Shown: positions 1 through 11,012 of the stretch, in pieces
Layout of the letters: each line of letters opens with the position of its first letter
Numbering within the stretch: position 1 is the stretch's first letter
Assembly (NCBI GenBank): GCA_963780545.1
Contig: CAWACK010000020.1
Location: 186,001 to 250,000 of the forward strand
Direction: 5' to 3'
DNA length: 64,000 bases
From: UBA8941 sp963780545
Lineage (GTDB): Archaea; Thermoproteota; Bathyarchaeia; TCS64
The notes under the pieces: model-generated
Database searches by the model: none
Told to the model about the DNA's origin: nothing
What the model saw: the letters and a program-made list of their open reading frames with translations, nothing else
Position numbers and translations under genes: made by a program

Positions 1-1480
1 TGGGATACTCACTCCCGACCGGTCCACAGGACCTCACGGCCCTGCTTCCGCCCAATCGGGACGCCCTCCTACCAGAATCCGCTTTCGCGGACCTCTAGGG
101 TATCGGCAGCTGGCTTAAGACCCGTCCATCTTTGAGGCCCCAAGCCTCGGCGGGTGATCTGTTACGATTTCTTTGAAGGGTGGCTGCTTCTAAGCCTACC
201 TCCCCGCTGTCTTAGGCTTGCGACGCTCTTTTGTTTGTCACTTAGCCAGCATTTAGGGGCCTTAACCCCAGTCCGGGTTGCTCCCCTCACGAAGCACGAG
301 CTTAACCCGTGCGTTCCGTTTCCCCGGTTCTACGGCTCTGGCGTATTCGGAGTTCAAAAGGAAAGTGGAAGGTTTCCCTCCCGTGTTTTCCGATTGGTGC
401 TCTACCCCGCCAGATGCCTCCCCGGAGACTATGCTGCGACATACTTCGAAGGGAACTAGCTATCAGCAGATTAGATTGGTCTTTTGCCCCTATACCAAGG
501 TCAGGGGAGCAATTTGCATATTAGCACCCTTGCAGGCTTCCATCAGGCTTTCGCCTGACTTCACCTTGCCCTGGCATAGATCATCTGCTTTCTAGTCTGA
601 CCGTTGTGACTCCGCGCCCTTTCAGACGCAGCGACTTGCCTTGCGGCTGCTCGCATTTCGGTTTCCCTTCGCCTACGGGCATCACGCCCTTAAGCTTGCC
701 ACAACGGTAAACTCCCCAGCTCGTGATTCTAAACGAAGCATGAGACCCCGGATTTCCACGCGTGTAACGCCGGGTTACCCCGGCCTCCTTAGCGTGGATT
801 ACCTTACGGGCCTCAATCGTCAATAACTACGTGGGTTCAGGCTCTTTTGACGCCCCTTTCGGGGGACTTTTCATTTTTCCGTCACCGTACTAGTGCGCTA
901 TCGGTCTTGGGTTGTGTTTAGCCTTGGAAGCTGATGTCTCCCAGTTTCACACGCCAATCCCAAGGCGTGCTACTCCGGAAACAAGGCAGTTACTTTCGAC
1001 TTTCGTATAGGGGGCTATCACCCTCTATGGCGGAGCTTTCCAGAACACTTCTACTTCGTCGACTAGAAACAACCTTGCCCCATACACCACATCCTCGCCG
1101 GCTCATCGCCGGAGAGTTCAGTTTAGGCTTTCTCCTTTTCGCTCGCTGCTAGTCAGGAGATCCCTGTTGGTTTCTCTTCCTCCCCTTAATAGGATGTTTC
1201 GGTTCGGGGGGTTCCCGCTCCTCACGGAGCACCGTCCGAAGACGATGGGAAGTCCCATTCGGGTATCCTCGGATTCTAGACTGCGTGCGTCTACCCGAGG
1301 CTTATCGCAGCTTGCCGCGCCCTTCTTCGGCACCCAAGCCAAACCATTCACCACGTAGCGTAGTATATCAGCATTGACCCGGTCCCACAGCTGGAGTCGG
1401 AACCTGTGCACGGCTTCATTGCCTTTTCGAGGGATTCCATCCCCCCGTGGCTCGCCCTTAGCCCCTCGAGCTGAGCTCGG
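1..1480 (-). rRNA. 23S rRNA, 5' half (partial)
   Basis: Large-subunit rRNA read on the minus strand. Its 5' end lies about 70 nt downstream of the 16S 3' end and the gene runs off the left edge, so about half is present. On the minus strand the 5' region shows the usual 23S opening, with a GGATGG block and the GCAAGCTGCGATAAGCC element complementary to 1297-1318, followed by dense conserved rRNA sequence and no plausible protein code. The exact 5' nucleotide is uncertain by about 10 nt. No tRNA lies between 16S and 23S. No 5S gene is visible in the window. Confidence 0.95.
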
Positions 1481-1505
1481 GAGCCGCATATTGTGAGTTT
1501 GATTT

Positions 1506-1536
1506 GGGTCGGGTAGATTCTTCCTCCGCAACACTG
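1506..1536 (-). other. Pre-16S processing stem, 3' strand
   Basis: This spacer segment just downstream of the 16S 3' end is complementary to 3069-3104 in the 16S leader. CTACCCGACCC pairs with GGGTCGGGTAG, and TTGCGGAGG pairs with CCTCCGCAA, with unpaired bases in between. That is the bulge-helix-bulge type arrangement cut by the archaeal splicing endonuclease during pre-16S maturation. Confidence 0.7.
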
Positions 1537-1550
1537 CGTCTTTCTTTCTT

Positions 1551-3048
<1,498 letters not shown>

Positions 3049-3068
3049 GTTTTCCGCAAGTCTGTCTA

Positions 3069-3104
3069 CAGTAATTGCGGAGGAGTTCTGTACCTACCCG
3101 ACCC
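3069..3104 (-). other. Pre-16S processing stem, 5' strand
   Basis: This leader segment 20-56 nt upstream of the 16S 5' end pairs with 1506-1536: an 11-bp helix (GGGTCGGGTAG), an asymmetric internal loop and a second helix (CCTCCGCAA plus TACTG). This is the classic archaeal pre-16S processing stem. It also confirms that the 16S transcript reads leftward. Confidence 0.7.
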
Positions 3105-3626
3105 ATTTCCGACCCGAAGGGTGTGACCCCTGTACTCAGGTCGTCATATCTGTTTCCGCCACTGGAGCCGATCCTTCATCCTGAGGCCAAACGCCTCCGT
3201 CGGATCGAAGCCGCCGACTATGGGCGGAAGACGCACTACGCGCCAACAGCCTTTGCACTGCTTGTAGATAAAAACGTTATGTTTTCGGAAAGTGAACCGT
3301 AGGATGTCTCGACCGAACTTGTTGCTACATCAAGTTTGGTTTTGAAGAGGATATCTAAGCGACTTTTTTTCTATCATCGATAAATATGAATTAAACAATC
3401 GAGTCTGGGCAAAAGGATTCATGTAATTTATATTGATTTCTGTGCGATTTCCTAAAGTTATTAAATTGACTGGAATATGGAAGGAAACCTATTAGATTAC
3501 GCCAAGTTTTATAATAAAAATGGCAAACCTGGGTAGGTTTAGTAAAAAGTCAACGTGGGTATATCGAGTTTCTTGGCCGTCAAATTTAATAAAAAGGCCT
3601 TGGTTTGATTAGATGCGGGATTTGAA
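3105..3626. other. rRNA leader and promoter region, non-coding
   Basis: About 520 bp without a convincing gene. The part next to 16S (to about 3250) is GC-rich and rRNA-leader-like. Beyond 3300 it becomes AT-rich and should hold the rRNA promoter on the minus strand. Weak TATA-like stretches are visible near 3424-3436 and 3508-3522, but I cannot choose between them. Confidence 0.4.
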
Positions 3627-3974
3627 TTGTCTAACATTGAAACTAAGCCCGAAGTAAGCCTCGGGGACCAATTCACGGTCCTCGTATTGAAGGGAAAAGC
3701 GGATAGTCTGATCAGTAGGATGAGGGACGGCAGAGTCATACTATTCAATAGGGAGAATCCTATCTTTGGCGATCTTGAGCCGGGTATGCTCGTTGAGGTT
3801 CGCGTCAGCTTCATCGCACAAAACTACATTATAGTTGACCCGGTGGCGCCTCCGGAGAGTGGGGTTGAGGCAGTTAAACTCGGCCTCCAGATGGTGTCTG
3901 AGACGGAGAACTGGGAAAACGCGGTGATTGCTAGAGCGTTGTTGCATATCATAGAGCAGATTGAGTCCGATTAG
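3627..3974 (+). CDS. TRAM-like small protein
   Basis: A 115-residue cytosolic protein starting at TTG. Residues about 10-65 resemble a TRAM domain, a small five-stranded OB-like RNA-binding barrel: 'GDQFTVLVLKGKADSLI', a central 'DGRVILF' strand, then 'PGMLVEVRVSFI'. The family often binds RNA or acts as an RNA chaperone in archaea. Residues 75-115 form an acidic, probably helical tail not typical of stand-alone TRAM proteins. The gene stands alone between the rRNA leader and a small membrane protein on the opposite strand. The TRAM call is by pattern only, so the function remains putative. Confidence 0.6.
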   Translation: MSNIETKPEVSLGDQFTVLVLKGKADSLISRMRDGRVILFNRENPIFGDLEPGMLVEVRVSFIAQNYIIVDPVAPPESGVEAVKLGLQMVSETENWENAVIARALLHIIEQIESD

Positions 3975-4097
3975 CTGTCTTTTTTATCTTTTTCTCATAT
4001 TTTTAACTCTTGAGCCTCATCTGTGGAGGAGAAAGAACATTGGTTCCTTAATTTTACTTTGATATTTGAAATGTTTGTCTAGAAATTGCGAAATCTA

Positions 4098-4304
4098 TTA
4101 GGCGAAAAAGTGTGAATTAATATCAACCATTTTTGAAGCAAAAGTGATTGCAGGTGTTCCTCCGCTTGGTCCGCCCAGTAACCAAAATATGAAGCTGGCG
4201 CCGATACTCAATATTAGGTAGATGAGGACTAGTGTAGCTATAATGCCAATTATGGCGACGATGGCTGGGACTGCGTGACTTTCTCCCTCTTTATTCATAT
4301 TCAT
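4098..4304 (-). CDS. Small single-span membrane protein, pilin-like N-terminus
   Basis: A 68-residue protein with a short charged N-terminus ending 'KEGESHAVPA', then one hydrophobic helix of about 28 residues (IVAIIGIIATLVLIYLIL and onward) and a short C-terminal tail. A short charged leader followed by a hydrophobic helix resembles the N-terminal domain of archaeal type IV pilin-like proteins. The protein is short and lacks a clear class III cleavage motif, so it could be any small membrane protein. It starts at ATG 4304 and has no obvious operon partner. Confidence 0.5.
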   Translation of the reverse strand: MNMNKEGESHAVPAIVAIIGIIATLVLIYLILSIGASFIFWLLGGPSGGTPAITFASKMVDINSHFFA

Positions 4305-4447
4305 CTACTAAATTGCTTCTTGGTTCGGTTTGAACCTTTCCGATTTGTTAACATCAGTGATATTAAAAGTTGTAAGCTACTCGTTTAAGGTCGGGGATTA
4401 AATCGATTTTTGATTGACATAATAAAAGAGATGGGATTGAAATTAGG

Positions 4448-4903
4448 TTAACCATTTTCATTAATTATATCTATGGCAATCTTGGTGGCTGAGAGGATGT
4501 ATCGTGTGCAGTTATGCTCCCATAGGTTCCTACTGTTGAACTCTTCGTAGCCCGATGGCTTAGCAAGATCTAAACCGAGGAGATCTGGGCACCTCACCTG
4601 CCCATGTTCCTTCTTGAAGCGTTTTAGTAGTTCAGTCGAGTACCAGTATGGTCTTCTATTCTTGACGGGTTCGACTTTATCTCTACCGTATCTGAGACCT
4701 AGACCTATCACAGCACCGGAGAGGGCACCGCATATCTCCCCGCTTCGAGCTATGCCCACCCCAAATCCTGTTGCTATTCTTGGAATTAGAGGACTTTCGA
4801 CTCCCTGGTGTCTCGCCAAAGCCATGAAATAACATTCAGAACACAGGAACTTTTCCGTGGCTAGAGTATCCGCGATCTTTAGAGTGTCTTCTCTTGAAAG
4901 CAT
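4448..4903 (-). CDS. C-GCAxxG-C-C family redox protein (copy 1)
   Basis: A 151-residue cytosolic protein of the C_GCAxxG_C_C family, thought to be redox-active through conserved cysteines. The signature is clear: 'FLCSECYFMALA' near residue 20, 'GEICGALSGAVIGLGLRYGR' at about 56-75 (the family's CGA/CxxxGAxxG core), then single cysteines at about 105 (RCPDLLGLDL) and 132 (HNCTRYI). The biochemical role of the family is not settled; metal or disulfide chemistry is usually suggested. A second copy lies at 43124-43582 with the same residues in the same order. It starts at ATG 4903 and is read in the same direction as adenine deaminase upstream. Confidence 0.85.
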   Translation of the reverse strand: MLSREDTLKIADTLATEKFLCSECYFMALARHQGVESPLIPRIATGFGVGIARSGEICGALSGAVIGLGLRYGRDKVEPVKNRRPYWYSTELLKRFKKEHGQVRCPDLLGLDLAKPSGYEEFNSRNLWEHNCTRYILSATKIAIDIINENG

Positions 4904-4956
4904 TATGAGTCAAGGTGAATGTTTGCGGGCCGGGAAAACAGGTTTGTGGTAATGCT

Positions 4957-6708
4957 TCACCAAATAGCTGAGAGGGTCTCTCCGTTTCGGACATTGATTA
5001 GTCCACGATCTGTGAGTACGATCCCCCACGGATAGCAGGTCAAGAAGATGAAGGTCTGTGTATCCACTGGGTTAGGGCCAAGAAGTCTGCTTGGATGCAA
5101 CTCCGCTGCCTCCTCGTTTACTCTATCCAGACTCGAAACGACTTCCTCCAGCGGTCTATCGGTCATAAGTCCGGCTATAGGTAGCGCGACCTCGGCCTTT
5201 ATTGCTCCATCCCTGACGACCACTATGCCGCCCCCGATTTCAGCTACGCGATTTACCGCAGTAGCCATGTCGACGTCGGTTGCTCCGACGACGCTGATGT
5301 TATGGGAGTCATGTAGAACGCTCATTGCCACCGCACCGGCTGTGTAGCCGAGTTCCCAGAAGCTGATTCCGAGGCCGCCTCCGTCGCGGCGGATTATCGC
5401 AACTTTGTTTATGTTGTTAATGAGGTCACGTTGAACGACGCCGCCCTCTACCGGAAGTTCCTTGGTTATGGTTGGGAGGTCTTCGCTGAAGTAATATGGT
5501 TGGAGCACAGCGGCCTTGACTCGTTTAGCTCCTTTAGGGGCATTCACCACGAAGTCCTTGGCGGTCATAGGTTTCGAGAATCTAATGCTGTTGAGGACGT
5601 AACCGGGGGCTGGTCTAATAGGGAGATCTATCGTCAGTTCACCATTCTTAGCTACAATTTCCCCATCCGCCATCACTGAATCTATCTTGAATGTCTCTAG
5701 GTCACTGAGGAATAGGATGTCCGCATGCCTACCAGGTGCAATGATGCCTACCTCGTGTTCCTTCCGCCAGTGACGAGCGTTGTTTAGGGTCGCCAGCTGA
5801 ATCGCTGTAATCGGGTCGAGGCCCTCTTGTATACAGATCCTTAGTTCATAGTCGAGGTGACCGAGTTGTCTGATCCTCTCAGCGGGGCGATCGTCAACGC
5901 ACATCCCCACCATCTGCCAGTCAATGTCAGCTGCGACTAATTCCTTAATTGCCAGCCTACTGTCCCTCGGCTTGAGCTCGAGGAAACAGCCTCTATTGAG
6001 AAGGGCTAAAGCCTTGACGCCATCACCTGAGAAGTGGGTCGATGAGATTCCCGTAGCGAGGAACGCATCCGCGATTGGCGGGGATGGAACTCCGTGCCCC
6101 TCCACGACCTTACCTGAGGCGATGCCTGCGGCAATTACGTCATGGAGCCGCTTTTCCCCAGCGAAGAGGGCTGTGTAGTCCATCACCTCATCAATGCCTG
6201 CGACTCCGTCAAGCTTCAGAGCCTTGGCCGCTTCTTTTCCACCTATATAGGCGCCCGACGTTTCGTAGGGGGTTGGGGGCGTCGCTGAACTTAGACCTAC
6301 GAATATTTTCTGGGGGAGCCCCTTAGCCTCCTCGAGGAGGTATTTTACTCCATCGAGGCCGAGCGGGTTGCAGATCTCGTGGCTTCCCTCGAAGATGGTG
6401 GTTGTGCCGTGGGGGAGAGTAATCTGGGCATGGCGCCTCGGGCTAAGCCTGCTGCTCTCTATGTGGTAGTGCGCATCGACGAGTCCGGGCGCAAGGTAAA
6501 GGTCACTGGCATCGATGACGCGCGTTGTTGTATCCAACTTAAGCTTCCCAGTCGAAATCGATGCGACCCTGCTACCGCTAACTGCGATGCTTATTCCCTC
6601 GATGAGCCTATGAGTGGCAACATCCACGAGTGTGCCATTCTCGATAACGGTATCGGCGGCTTCTCGTCCAAGGGCGACTTCCATCAACTTTTTACGCCCT
6701 ATCATCAT
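4957..6708 (-). CDS. ade: Adenine deaminase
   Basis: A 583-residue amidohydrolase-superfamily enzyme that deaminates adenine to hypoxanthine in purine salvage in the cytosol. Metal-binding features are visible: 'DAHYHIESS' at about residue 100 (the HxH of the barrel), 'EGSHEICN' about 30 residues later, 'VEGHG' near 205 and 'CVDDRPAE' near 280. The C-terminal part ('RRDGGGLGISFWELGYT', 'DSHNISVVGATD') is the adenine-deaminase C-terminal domain. Length matches the family (550-600). ATG at 6708 or 6705 could be the start. Other purine genes, guaB and the two purH parts, lie at 54.7-57.9 kb. Confidence 0.93.
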   Translation of the reverse strand: MMIGRKKLMEVALGREAADTVIENGTLVDVATHRLIEGISIAVSGSRVASISTGKLKLDTTTRVIDASDLYLAPGLVDAHYHIESSRLSPRRHAQITLPHGTTTIFEGSHEICNPLGLDGVKYLLEEAKGLPQKIFVGLSSATPPTPYETSGAYIGGKEAAKALKLDGVAGIDEVMDYTALFAGEKRLHDVIAAGIASGKVVEGHGVPSPPIADAFLATGISSTHFSGDGVKALALLNRGCFLELKPRDSRLAIKELVAADIDWQMVGMCVDDRPAERIRQLGHLDYELRICIQEGLDPITAIQLATLNNARHWRKEHEVGIIAPGRHADILFLSDLETFKIDSVMADGEIVAKNGELTIDLPIRPAPGYVLNSIRFSKPMTAKDFVVNAPKGAKRVKAAVLQPYYFSEDLPTITKELPVEGGVVQRDLINNINKVAIIRRDGGGLGISFWELGYTAGAVAMSVLHDSHNISVVGATDVDMATAVNRVAEIGGGIVVVRDGAIKAEVALPIAGLMTDRPLEEVVSSLDRVNEEAAELHPSRLLGPNPVDTQTFIFLTCYPWGIVLTDRGLINVRNGETLSAIW

Positions 6709-6776
6709 GATGACCTACGCCAACAAAGGGAAGAGGAACTGGATAAGAACTTTAACCGCCATAGCGGGTGGGGGGG

Positions 6777-7115
6777 CTACTTTAGGGTCTCGATGAATTC
6801 TTTGAGAACCACCGCGTTGTTGTGATTCTTGTCGCTGGAGGCGAATAGGAGCGCCATGTCCTTCCCCCTCGACCTCGCTCTCAATCCCCTAAGAATCTCC
6901 TCCTTCCCGTGGAGCTCCTTATCATATTTTTCCCTGAACTCGCTCCATCTGATCGGGTCATACTCGAACCAGTGTCTCAACTCGTCACTTGGCGCAGCGT
7001 CCTTTAACCATTCATCGATCTTCGCGACGTCCTTGCGTACGCCTCTGGGCCAGAACTTGTCAACGAGTACCCTGTAACCGTCTCGGGGGGAAGACGACTC
7101 ATACACCTGCTTCAC
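6777..7115 (-). CDS. DUF488 family protein (YeaO-like)
   Basis: A 112-residue cytosolic protein with the DUF488 pattern: 'RVLVDKFWPRGVRKD' near residue 15, 'WLKDAAPSDELRHWF' near 40, and a C-terminal 'ALLFASSDKNHNNAVVLKE' segment. These small proteins are widespread and of unknown biochemical role. The start is GTG at 7115. The gene lies 69 bp upstream of adenine deaminase in the same direction, so co-transcription is possible but the link is probably only positional. Confidence 0.85.
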   Translation of the reverse strand: MKQVYESSSPRDGYRVLVDKFWPRGVRKDVAKIDEWLKDAAPSDELRHWFEYDPIRWSEFREKYDKELHGKEEILRGLRARSRGKDMALLFASSDKNHNNAVVLKEFIETLK

Positions 7116-7234
7116 CGTTATCAGGAGAAAAGCCTCATGTAGTACTGTGTTTCAGCGGGTAATAAAGGGTCCCTAACTTCTGGGCTTGGCCTTATATTCG
7201 TTTCCCGGATTTAGGAAAATTTTCTGAATTTAGA

Positions 7235-8413
7235 TTATTTAGCCTTCTTCAGCTTCTCTAAGGTCTTTTCTATCCTGTTTAGAGCGTCGTTCATTATGAT
7301 CTCGCTAGTGGCGATGCACATCCTCAGGTGATTTTCACCCTTTGCACCGAAGCTGGCTCCGGCGGAGAGGCCGACCTTTCCCTCGTTTTGGAGGAGGTAT
7401 GCAAGGTCCTTGCTCTTCAAATCGAAGTCGAAGCGGGGGAAGGGCACGTAGGTTCCCTCAATGATGGGAAATGTTACACTAGGCATCGCATTCATCCGTT
7501 TAGCACAGAGATCCCTAACTTTATGTAGGTGGGCCATCATTTCCAGTCTCCACCAGTCGAGGGTTTTATCCAGCATGATGGGAGCGATGGACTTGGCTAT
7601 TGTTGAGGAGCCACGTTGGATCCCGTTGGCTTGTTTTCGTATATCAGCCATCGTATCCTTGTTCGTGGAACACATGTAGCCGAGCTGAAGGCCCGCGATC
7701 CCGAATGTCTTACTGAAGCCCCAACTTGTTAGAGTCAGTTTTTCGATCTCGGGATTTAGTGAGGCGATGCTGATGTGTTTCCTACCGTCGAAGACGATGT
7801 CCTCCCAAAGCTCGTCGCTGATAACATTGATCTTGTGGTCGACGGCGATGTCTGCTATGGCTTTGAGCTCCTTCTTAGTCATGACGCGGCCTGTCGGGTT
7901 GTGTGGGTTGCAGACATCGATGAGTTTCGTCTTCTTTGTGACTAGTTTCTTCAGTTTCTCCTCGTCGAAGCGGTAACCGTCCTCCTCGTCTAGCTCCCAG
8001 ATAACGCCCTTGGCGCTTGAGGCGTCGAGGCAATTTTTGAAGGGTGAGTACATGGGATCAGTGAGTATTACCTCGTCTCCCGGGCTGCAGGCTTGTTTGA
8101 CCGCGAGCCAGATGCTGGGGTCGACGCCTTGGATGACCATGACGTCGTCGGGTGTGGCTTGGATCTTGTTGAAGAGCCTTATTTTCTTCGCCATTGCCTC
8201 CTTTGCAGCATTGTCTGTGTTATAGAATACATCCTCGGATTCTATGGCAGAATGTAGAGCCTCTTTGATCTCGGGGGCTAGGGGGAAGTCAGGGGCGGCT
8301 ATCCACATAGGTATCACGTCGGGGGGATCGGTGTGCCATTTGAGGTTGGGCACGTTTTGCATGGACTCCACCGTAGCGGAGTTGAAGATGTCTTTCCGGG
8401 ACATAGGTATCAT
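7235..8413 (-). CDS. PLP-dependent aminotransferase, MalY/PatB-like (copy 1)
   Basis: A 392-residue fold-type I PLP enzyme. Visible motifs are the N-terminal 'PPDVIPMWIAAPDFPL' typical of MalY/PatB (cystathionine beta-lyase-like) enzymes, 'CNPHNPTGRVM' at about 165, 'VISDELWEDIVF' at about 195 (PLP-binding Asp) and 'SWGFSKTFGIAGLQLGY' at about 230 with the Schiff-base Lys. It probably acts on amino acids as an aminotransferase or C-S lyase; the substrate cannot be read from sequence. A close paralog is at 23792-24961. The start is ATG 8413 or ATG 8404; a TATA-like TTATTAATA lies about 20-25 nt upstream. Confidence 0.88.
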   Translation of the reverse strand: MIPMSRKDIFNSATVESMQNVPNLKWHTDPPDVIPMWIAAPDFPLAPEIKEALHSAIESEDVFYNTDNAAKEAMAKKIRLFNKIQATPDDVMVIQGVDPSIWLAVKQACSPGDEVILTDPMYSPFKNCLDASSAKGVIWELDEEDGYRFDEEKLKKLVTKKTKLIDVCNPHNPTGRVMTKKELKAIADIAVDHKINVISDELWEDIVFDGRKHISIASLNPEIEKLTLTSWGFSKTFGIAGLQLGYMCSTNKDTMADIRKQANGIQRGSSTIAKSIAPIMLDKTLDWWRLEMMAHLHKVRDLCAKRMNAMPSVTFPIIEGTYVPFPRFDFDLKSKDLAYLLQNEGKVGLSAGASFGAKGENHLRMCIATSEIIMNDALNRIEKTLEKLKKAK

Positions 8414-8452
8414 AGGATCAGTGCACTTGATATTAATAACAGCACATTCGCC

Positions 8453-9166
8453 TTATCTGAGCCTCCACCAAAGTGAAAGCGCTTTGGCTCCCATATTCAA
8501 GGAGTCGCCTAAGAGATCCACCTTTGTCTCCCTTCCTTCAACCCAGTTTATGGGTATTTCCCCGACTCTGTACCCATGACGCGCCCCTATGACAAGTACC
8601 TCGGTGTCCCAAAACCAGTGAGTGTCCTTGACTTCATCTAGGATCTCGAGGGTCCGTCGGCGGTTGAATGCCTTGAAGCCACATTGATGATCTCTTACAG
8701 AGGTGTCGAAAAGGAGCCGTATTAGGGCGTTGTATGACCAAGTGGTCATTCTTCTTCGCCTCGACCTCTTCACCTTACTGCCTGGGAGCAACCGGGAGCC
8801 TGTAGCTATGTCGTTGCCGTCCCTTATGGAGTAGATTAGTGGACGGAGATACTCGATGTCTGTTGCGAGGTCGACGTCCATATAGACTATAATCTCTCCT
8901 TTCGCTTGTTTGAAGGCTCTGTTGAGGGCTCTACCTCTTCCTAAGCGTTCGTCGCTGTGGAGTAGTCGAACTTCTTTATGAGCCTCAGAGAGTTGTTCAG
9001 CTATTTTATCTGTGCCGTCGCTGCTCCCGTCCTCGGCTATTATGACTTCGTATGTGTCCGTGATCATTACCAGTTCCTTTAGAGCCTCGATGACTGCCTT
9101 CTCTATCCTAGCTGATTCATTATAAGCTGGGTAGACGAGTGTGACCGCGATGTTTTCTGTCTTCAT
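8453..9166 (-). CDS. Dolichyl-phosphate sugar synthase-like GT2 glycosyltransferase
   Basis: A 237-residue GT-A fold glycosyltransferase. 'LVYPAYNESARIEKAV' at the N-terminus, 'EDGSSDGT' at about 45, 'YMDVDLATD' at about 95 (the DxD-type metal site) and 'DHQCGFKAFNR' at about 160 are hallmarks of the DPM1/AglD-type dolichyl-phosphate mannose or glucose synthase group. It lacks C-terminal membrane helices, so it is probably peripheral. It lies 16 bp downstream of the PMT-family gene in the same direction, which suggests it supplies the lipid-linked sugar for that enzyme. The sugar is inferred, not seen. Confidence 0.87.
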   Translation of the reverse strand: MKTENIAVTLVYPAYNESARIEKAVIEALKELVMITDTYEVIIAEDGSSDGTDKIAEQLSEAHKEVRLLHSDERLGRGRALNRAFKQAKGEIIVYMDVDLATDIEYLRPLIYSIRDGNDIATGSRLLPGSKVKRSRRRRMTTWSYNALIRLLFDTSVRDHQCGFKAFNRRRTLEILDEVKDTHWFWDTEVLVIGARHGYRVGEIPINWVEGRETKVDLLGDSLNMGAKALSLWWRLR

Positions 9167-9182
9167 CCATGGGTCACCTGCA

Positions 9183-10841
9183 TCAGAAAACCCAGTCTCT
9201 AAACCAGTGGAGGTAGCCCGTGTACCATTGTGGGATAGGATAGCCGGAGATAACGGGGTAGAATATGGCGAAAAGTGCTACGGCTAGGACAAGTAGCAGC
9301 GCGACGTATCTTCTACCCTTCGAGCCACTGCACTGATCGTTAAGAACCCCGCCTGCAGCCAGCGCCAGGATCGGAACGTCCAGGTAGTAGTGGTAGATGA
9401 ATAGGTACCTGGGGATAAGGGCGTAGGAGAAGAGCTGGGATAGGTATATTATCCCAACGAAGAGAAATGGCCACTCTTTCTTGAAGCCGCTAACCAACGC
9501 GATGAGCACCGCACATAATCCGACCCACCAAACCACCGGGTTACCCATCGCGGAAACGATGGAGATCATGTCATTAGGGAGCACTTTGAAGTATAGAAAA
9601 AGAGGCTTGAGTGTGAGAGGCCATTCGTACCAGTTGGAGGATTCGGGATGGATGAGGCGTGACATGCTCTCGTGGTACGACAGCATCGACCACTGAGCAT
9701 TGTATATGTCGACTAATCCGTGACCAATCATGACGTATGGGATGAATGTGGCTAGGTAGATCAGGCCGCAAGCAGCTAAGACTCCGAAGATGATCATCAT
9801 TGGTTTTATCAATGATCTGAATCGAGCTACAGCCTCCTTCAAGGAGGATGAGCCGGCTAGAGCAGCCACGAAGAATAGCAAAACCTGTCCAATCAGAGCA
9901 AATATCGCGGTCCACTTTACTGAGAAGGCGAGGTAGAATGTGATTACGCCTAGAAGAATCAGCTTGTAATCGGGGCTACTACCCTGGGTCATCTTTTCGA
10001 AGTTCAGGTAGAAGAATAACGTGGAGAGGAGCGTAAAGAAGACGAGGAAGGTGTCGACGGTACCTATCCTAGCCATTGTGAAGTGCATAAAGTCGAGGGA
10101 GAGGAATGATGCGGCGATGATGGCAGCGTATCTAGCCTTGAATAACGCGAGCCCAAGTATGTAGATGACCGGGATCATCAGCGTTGCGAAGACTGCGTCG
10201 AGTATTCTCCACCCGAAGGGGCTGAACGAGAAGGCTTCGATCCCGGCTGCGATTATGAGTTTGCCTAGAGGGGGATGTGTAGCCTCCGCCGTCGGCTCCT
10301 GAAGATGGATGTACTGTTGCGCGGCTCTGACGAACAACACCTCATCGAAGCCTGTTTCAGAATGAATCGTTGGAGGGTATTCGAAATATTGCTGCTCATC
10401 GATTAGGTTAGCGACGCCCGTATCGCTGGAATTCGCCGCGTGTATGTTCTTGATTTTGATCTGTTGCTGTGAGGAGTCGACGGCCACGATCTCTAGAATC
10501 TCACCAGCCGAGTGATAGAAGTACATCTTGAGTTGATCGGTAGTCGCGTTAAGACCCACGTCGAGCCACTTATAATATCCCCCGTTGTTTATCCAGGCCC
10601 TGTCGGACCAACCTTGTCCCCGGGAAATTGAGATGGACGCCGTGATATTCTCATCGGTGTTGACTAGGAGGTATACGGATTCAAGGGTCCTGTTCTGGTC
10701 GAACCTCACGTAGATGGTTTCCTGCTCGACTTGCCAGGCTGTTTCAGGAATCCGCGTTTGTCCTAGGTTGAAGACGGCGACGGAGAAGAACAGTGCCGAG
10801 ATGAGGGCTATCACGGCTAGGTCTTTCTTCTCTAGTTTCAC
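9183..10841 (-). CDS. Protein O-mannosyltransferase (PMT/GT39 family)
   Basis: A 552-residue multi-pass membrane glycosyltransferase with about 10-11 hydrophobic helices. The GT39 signature 'EATHPPLGKLIIAAG' occurs at about residue 185, followed by 'FGWRILDAVFATLMIPVIY'. The N-terminal extracytoplasmic domain of about 130 residues after the first helix is a beta-rich region. A C-terminal 'RYLFIYHYYLDVPI' matches the PMT C-terminal membrane block. It transfers sugar from a dolichyl-phosphate donor to Ser/Thr of exported proteins. It forms a tight two-gene unit with the GT2 enzyme; the surface proteins at 39-43 kb, rich in Thr/Ser, are possible substrates (inference). Confidence 0.9.
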   Translation of the reverse strand: MKLEKKDLAVIALISALFFSVAVFNLGQTRIPETAWQVEQETIYVRFDQNRTLESVYLLVNTDENITASISISRGQGWSDRAWINNGGYYKWLDVGLNATTDQLKMYFYHSAGEILEIVAVDSSQQQIKIKNIHAANSSDTGVANLIDEQQYFEYPPTIHSETGFDEVLFVRAAQQYIHLQEPTAEATHPPLGKLIIAAGIEAFSFSPFGWRILDAVFATLMIPVIYILGLALFKARYAAIIAASFLSLDFMHFTMARIGTVDTFLVFFTLLSTLFFYLNFEKMTQGSSPDYKLILLGVITFYLAFSVKWTAIFALIGQVLLFFVAALAGSSSLKEAVARFRSLIKPMMIIFGVLAACGLIYLATFIPYVMIGHGLVDIYNAQWSMLSYHESMSRLIHPESSNWYEWPLTLKPLFLYFKVLPNDMISIVSAMGNPVVWWVGLCAVLIALVSGFKKEWPFLFVGIIYLSQLFSYALIPRYLFIYHYYLDVPILALAAGGVLNDQCSGSKGRRYVALLLVLAVALFAIFYPVISGYPIPQWYTGYLHWFRDWVF

Positions 10842-10982
10842 GTAATCGCCTTTTTTGGGGGTTTACTGGTTGAAGGCTGTATTGAATTCATGTACTCTTA
10901 AGACTAGCGAGGGGGCTGGCGTCGGTAACTGACACCTGTGGTTTAGGTTTGTTTGGCTATTTATCTGGGTCGCCGCAGAGGG

Positions 10983-10990
10983 TATTTAAG
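10983..10990 (+). promoter_or_regulatory. TATA box for the gene at 11013
   Basis: TATTTAAG lies 23-30 nt upstream of ATG 11013, the distance expected for an archaeal leaderless transcript. This decides the start in favour of 11013 over an upstream in-frame TTG at 10953. Confidence 0.6.
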
Positions 10991-11012
10991 GGCTGGATCA
11001 GAGTTCACGATC